A DNA stretch of 35,619 nucleotides from SIG565 sp045601525 (GTDB taxonomy: Bacteria; Bacillota; Clostridia; Oscillospirales; Acutalibacteraceae): the NCBI GenBank assembly GCA_045601525.1, contig JAZRZR010000059.1:1-35619 (forward strand), in the 5' to 3' direction. The notes under the pieces are model-generated. The model was given only the letters and a program-made list of their open reading frames with translations. It did no database searches and had not been told where the DNA came from. Every line of letters begins with the position of its first letter. Position 1 is the stretch's first letter. Positions 32,515-35,619 of the stretch are shown in pieces. Both the position numbers and the translations under genes were made by a program.

Positions 32515-32543
32515 TTGACAAAGATTTTTTATATGTTTATAAT
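32515..32543 (+). promoter_or_regulatory. consensus promoter of the RsgI-like gene
   Basis: TTGACA (32515-32520), a 17-nt spacer and TATAAT (32538-32543): both boxes match the consensus perfectly, 47 nt before the start codon. Confidence 0.88.
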
Positions 32544-32590
32544 GTTATTGGGCAACTTTGTCCAAAGCAAAAAATTCGAGAGGTTTTTTT

Positions 32591-33490
32591 ATGAAGAATA
32601 CGAACAAAACTTTCCCCGCCAAACAGGTTGTTTTTGTTGGCATTGCAGTTCTTTTGGTTATCGCAATTCTTGCAACCGTTTTCTTGTTAACCAAGGATAA
32701 AAAGGAACCCGTTCCCGAAGATTACATCACGGTTACTCTTGATTTGGATAACTCCTGCATTATCTACACCCTTAACTCCTCCGATTATTCGGTAAAATCA
32801 ATTTCAACCCTTAAAGATACCGATAAATATCTTGTTTCAAACATGACCCCGAGCGTTCCTTTCTCTCTTTCGGCAAAAACACTCGTTCAAAACTTGATGA
32901 ACAACAACAAAATCAAAAATGAGGACGGCGAATATTTGCTCTTTGCGGTAGAAAGCCTTAAACCCGAAGATTTTAATGCTCTTGCCGATTCCTTCCGCAT
33001 AGCATTAAGCGAGAACAACTGTAAGAGCGGCCTCCACACCCTTTACATAAAGGTTAAAGAGGAATCTATAACATCCGCCGCAAACGAGAAAAATGTTTCC
33101 TATGCAAAAGCATATCTTTGCAAAAACCTTGCAAAAAACACAAACTCTGATTTTGATACGCTTGTTGATTCAACCATTACCGACATAATCACAACAACTA
33201 ATGATGATAAGGGTGATTCATCAGCCACAAGTTCCATCGTAAGCGGTCTAAACGACGAACAGGTTAAACAACCTGTTCCCGAGAAGCCGGCGGGCAGCTC
33301 TTCCAACAATTCTTCAAGCTCTGCACCTGAAAGTTCAAGCGCCCCCGAAAGCAGTTCTGCGCCTGAAAGTTCAAGCACTCCTGAAAGTAGTTCTACACCC
33401 GAAAGTTCATCAACTCCCCCCGCCTCTTCAAACAACTCTTCTTACGGAGTAGAATCAGATAACGATGGTTTCATTCCTGGTTATTGGTAA
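32591..33490 (+). CDS. membrane protein with RsgI-middle-like extracellular domain
   Basis: A 299-residue single-pass protein. It has a 12-residue basic cytoplasmic start, a membrane helix at about 13-34, an extracellular domain at about 42-190, and a Ser/Asn/Pro-rich tail with five hexapeptide repeats. The domain follows the pattern of the middle domain of anti-sigma-I factor RsgI: ITVTLDLDNSCIIYTLN, then a variable strand, a helix (SAKTLVQNLMNNNKI), a strand (EYLLFAVES) and the closing NVSYAKAYLCKNLA. RsgI normally carries about 50 cytoplasmic residues that hold SigI; those are absent here. The INPS autoproteolysis motif is also altered (LDNS). It may therefore be a sensor part, a decoy or a structural surface protein. 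GAGAGG is 7 nt before the ATG. The resemblance is by eye and moderate. Confidence 0.6.
   Translation: MKNTNKTFPAKQVVFVGIAVLLVIAILATVFLLTKDKKEPVPEDYITVTLDLDNSCIIYTLNSSDYSVKSISTLKDTDKYLVSNMTPSVPFSLSAKTLVQNLMNNNKIKNEDGEYLLFAVESLKPEDFNALADSFRIALSENNCKSGLHTLYIKVKEESITSAANEKNVSYAKAYLCKNLAKNTNSDFDTLVDSTITDIITTTNDDKGDSSATSSIVSGLNDEQVKQPVPEKPAGSSSNNSSSSAPESSSAPESSSAPESSSTPESSSTPESSSTPPASSNNSSYGVESDNDGFIPGYW
33323..33412 (+). repeat. five tandem 18-bp units encoding A/T-P-E-S-S-S
   Basis: Three APESSS and two TPESSS units follow each other in the C-terminal tail of the RsgI-like protein. Codons vary between copies, so the repeat is older than a fresh slippage event. Such Ser/Pro/Glu stretches act as extended spacers on the cell surface. 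Confidence 0.9.
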
Positions 33491-33500
33491 AAACAACAAA

Positions 33501-33532
33501 CCCCAAGTCTTGTGACTTGGGGTTCTTTTTTT
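33501..33532. terminator. terminator between convergent genes
   Basis: CCCCAAGTC (33501-33509) and GACTTGGGG (33514-33522) enclose TTGT, followed by TTCTTTTTTT on the plus strand. The minus strand has an interrupted T run, so it probably also serves the SGNH gene that stops at 33541. Confidence 0.88.
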
Positions 33533-33540
33533 ATGCTTTT

Positions 33541-34746
33541 TTATCCCACAAGGATGCCTTCAATACCTCCGTATGTCTTTGAAAGCGCCTTTACTGTTGC
33601 GGTGTGCTTGCCTTTAACAAGGTTTGTTGCAACCGACAATTCATATTCGGTTTTTGTTCCTGTGCCAACCCTTACGGTGTACTGTCCGTCTATGGTTACA
33701 TCATAGTTTACACCTGCATTAAACTCACCGAGAAGAGAGAGCATTGAGCCTTCAAACTCTATTGTAAACTCGGCGTATTGCGCCTTATGGTAGAGCGCAC
33801 TTTCAGTTTCAAGGGGTGAATTTTTAGGAGTTCTGACTCCCCATTTCTCGTCATGATTTACATCATCAGGATAAATAACCTTAACCGCATCAAAGGGGTT
33901 TGAAACTGCGTATTCGTTTGATAATTCATGCGCCTTAGGGGACTGTGTTTTTGCTGTATCCAACCACTCTTTAAGTGCTCTTTGCACCTCGTTGGCATAG
34001 GCAATATAGCCCCTCTCGTTAGGATGCACGGTATCGGCAAGGTAATCGGACAAGACCTCTCCGTTTTGGGCCGCCGCCTTAACCGCCGCCGCACCTACAT
34101 TTATGCAAGGAACGCCATAATATTCAGCAATTTTTCTGTGTCCCGTAAGGTTTGAAAAATCGTTGCCGTTTCTTGTAACATCGGTGGTGAAAACAATTAT
34201 TAAATCGGTTTTGGGGAGCACCTTGTTTGTTTCACGGATAATGGCCTCCATATAAGCACCGCTCGCCGCCTCATTAAAGCCTATGTGGCTATCGTTCATA
34301 GCAAACTCAACAAAAATTAGGTCGGGGGCCTCAGCGATAAGGGTATCCTTAAGTCTAAAAAGACCCGTGTTTGAGGATGTTCCGCCAATTGATAAATTGA
34401 TTTCGGTTATCTCGGCCGAAGAATAATTTTTCTTAAACCAATCGGTTGTGCGGGTGCGCCAACCTCCTACCGAATCTCCACCAAAGCCGCTGGTTATTGA
34501 ACCGCCCAAATAGCCTATTTTAAGGCTTTTTTTGTTTTTTAGGGCATCGTATGTATTGGCAAGATTCCTCGGTGTTCCAACCGTTTCGGTGATGGTTCTT
34601 TCCTTTGCTAAAATGTGTGTTAAAAGGGTTACCGAGCCATCCGAAGAGGCAGAATTAGAGCCCGATGGTGTGTCGTTACCTTTGTCACAACCAATCATAC
34701 AAAAAACCATAATAACGGCCAATAAAAACGCTGCTGTTTTTTTCAT
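33541..34746 (-). CDS. SGNH-hydrolase lipoprotein of the GGSIT type
   Basis: A 401-residue lipoprotein with lipobox MIGC (Cys20). The SGNH fold occupies about 75-255: block I is GGSIT at 81-85 (nucleophile Ser83), block II IGGTSSNTG near 120-127, block III AMND at 149-152 and block V DTVH at 238-241. A beta-rich C-terminal domain (FTIEFEGSMLSLLGEF, YDVTIDGQYTVRVG) covers about 300-400 and resembles the accessory sandwich found before or after such esterases. It should remove acyl groups from a glycan outside the cell. AGAGGG is 7 nt before the ATG, and the gene follows the small lipoprotein by 15 nt. It differs in class from the cytoplasmic GDSIT enzyme at the left end. Confidence 0.82.
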   Translation of the reverse strand: MKKTAAFLLAVIMVFCMIGCDKGNDTPSGSNSASSDGSVTLLTHILAKERTITETVGTPRNLANTYDALKNKKSLKIGYLGGSITSGFGGDSVGGWRTRTTDWFKKNYSSAEITEINLSIGGTSSNTGLFRLKDTLIAEAPDLIFVEFAMNDSHIGFNEAASGAYMEAIIRETNKVLPKTDLIIVFTTDVTRNGNDFSNLTGHRKIAEYYGVPCINVGAAAVKAAAQNGEVLSDYLADTVHPNERGYIAYANEVQRALKEWLDTAKTQSPKAHELSNEYAVSNPFDAVKVIYPDDVNHDEKWGVRTPKNSPLETESALYHKAQYAEFTIEFEGSMLSLLGEFNAGVNYDVTIDGQYTVRVGTGTKTEYELSVATNLVKGKHTATVKALSKTYGGIEGILVG

Positions 34747-34761
34747 TTTTTAACCCTCTTT

Positions 34762-35148
34762 TTATTGAAATTCTATATTTATTACCCCTAAAATTTGAGG
34801 GGGAAAACTTTGTGCTACCTGCCCGTTAAAAGTGACTTTTATTTTGTCACCAATATTAAAATCGTAATCGGAAAACTGCGAAACATTCACATAAACCTGT
34901 GGCGAAATCGCACTGTTTTGCTCATCGGGAGAAACCAAAACCATTCCTTTTTCAACAGCCAAAATCTCGCCCGTAAAGGCGTGAACATCAGGTATGCTTG
35001 AAGTTTCTTTTTCCGGTGTTTCACCCTTAATCGAAGCGGCGGCCGAGGAGACTTCACCATCTTTTTCGCCCACTTTTTGTGTTTTTGAACAACCTAAAAG
35101 CGAAAAAGCGACAAAAATCGATAAAAATATTGCTAAAACTCTTTTCAT
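34762..35148 (-). CDS. small lipoprotein with OB-like C-terminal domain
   Basis: A 128-residue lipoprotein with lipobox LLGC (Cys20), a polar spacer to about 55 and a compact beta domain: FTGEILAVEKGMVLVSP, YVNVSQFSDYDFNIGDKIKV and FNGQVAQSFPPQI. This pattern is common in short Firmicute lipoproteins, some annotated DUF3221, with an OB-like barrel of unknown role. The open frame extends 39 codons further, into the rRNA spacer; the ATG 35148 with AGGAAGAGG upstream is chosen. It begins only 12 nt after the rRNA-operon terminator, and no promoter is visible in the short gap. It is followed directly by the SGNH lipoprotein. Confidence 0.75.
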   Translation of the reverse strand: MKRVLAIFLSIFVAFSLLGCSKTQKVGEKDGEVSSAAASIKGETPEKETSSIPDVHAFTGEILAVEKGMVLVSPDEQNSAISPQVYVNVSQFSDYDFNIGDKIKVTFNGQVAQSFPPQILGVINIEFQ

Positions 35149-35160
35149 AAGGCCTCTTCC

Positions 35161-35195
35161 TTGTAAAAAAATAAGCGAACGGTTAACGTTCGCTT
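35161..35195 (-). terminator. rRNA operon terminator
   Basis: AAGCGAACG (35173-35181) and CGTTCGCTT (35187-35195) form a 9-bp stem around GTTAA, followed on the minus strand by ATTTTTTTAC. It lies about 65 nt after the 23S 3' end. Confidence 0.88.
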
Positions 35196-35259
35196 GAAAA
35201 ATCGGTGGTTCAATCGCACCCAAAAAACTGAACAAAGGTAATGCAGAGAATCGAAGATA

Positions 35260-35619
<360 letters not shown>

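Noticed and set aside
32246..32590. Possible riboswitch or small RNA in the 345-nt divergent gap
   Set aside because: The gap is AT-rich, holds two good promoters, and shows no stable stem or known riboswitch core.
33100..33435. Antisense frame with Leu/Glu repeats opposite the RsgI-like tail
   Set aside because: The repeat pattern is only the complement of the Ser/Pro/Glu hexapeptides on the plus strand; no promoter or binding site is present.

Overview
The window looks like a chromosomal segment of a low-to-moderate GC, Gram-positive Firmicute of the class Clostridia, probably an uncultured gut or rumen carbohydrate degrader. The signs are strong AGGAGG-type ribosome binding sites, TTGACA-17-TATAAT-type promoters, an AbrB/SpoVT-type regulator with a C-terminal CxxC pair, BspA-like leucine-rich-repeat surface proteins, many lipobox signal peptides (at least 10 of 23 protein genes) and ABC sugar importers of the MalFG type without their own ATPase. 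Almost everything is on the minus strand. The right end is the 3' part of a 23S rRNA gene, also on the minus strand.

Left region (1-20730): a family of seven paralogous lipoproteins of about 485-535 residues, each with a DUF1565-like entry motif followed by a right-handed parallel beta-helix. Four lie head to tail in one operon (20730 to 14682, promoter next to an abrB-like gene). Three are separate units, at 12984-14456, 10282-11784 and 1172-2647. Between them are a membrane acyltransferase, a 1971-residue BspA-like surface protein that ends in a membrane helix and a run of 30 acidic residues, a smaller BspA-like protein with a Lys-rich tail, and a CE2-like SGNH acetylesterase directly behind the leftmost paralog. 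The products look like cell-surface machinery for binding or cutting a complex, probably acylated, glycan; the substrate cannot be read from the sequence.

Middle region (20731-21215): an AbrB-like regulator is divergent from the four-paralog operon. Its promoter carries two copies of a 15-bp direct repeat.

Right region (21223-32245): a seven-gene operon, transcribed right to left. It encodes a 968-residue solute-binding protein fused to two carbohydrate-binding-like modules, a MalF/MalG permease pair, an NHL-propeller/TPR/YIP1 membrane protein, a DUF5696 lipoprotein and a second MalF/MalG pair. Only one binding protein and no ATPase are present.

Far right (32591-35619): a membrane protein whose extracellular domain resembles the middle domain of the anti-sigma-I factor RsgI but which has no anti-sigma domain; an SGNH lipoprotein and a small OB-like lipoprotein; then the rRNA terminator and the 23S rRNA 3' end, with no 5S gene between them. 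No mobile element, CRISPR array or tRNA was recognised. All domain calls come from reading the sequence by eye, without database searches.
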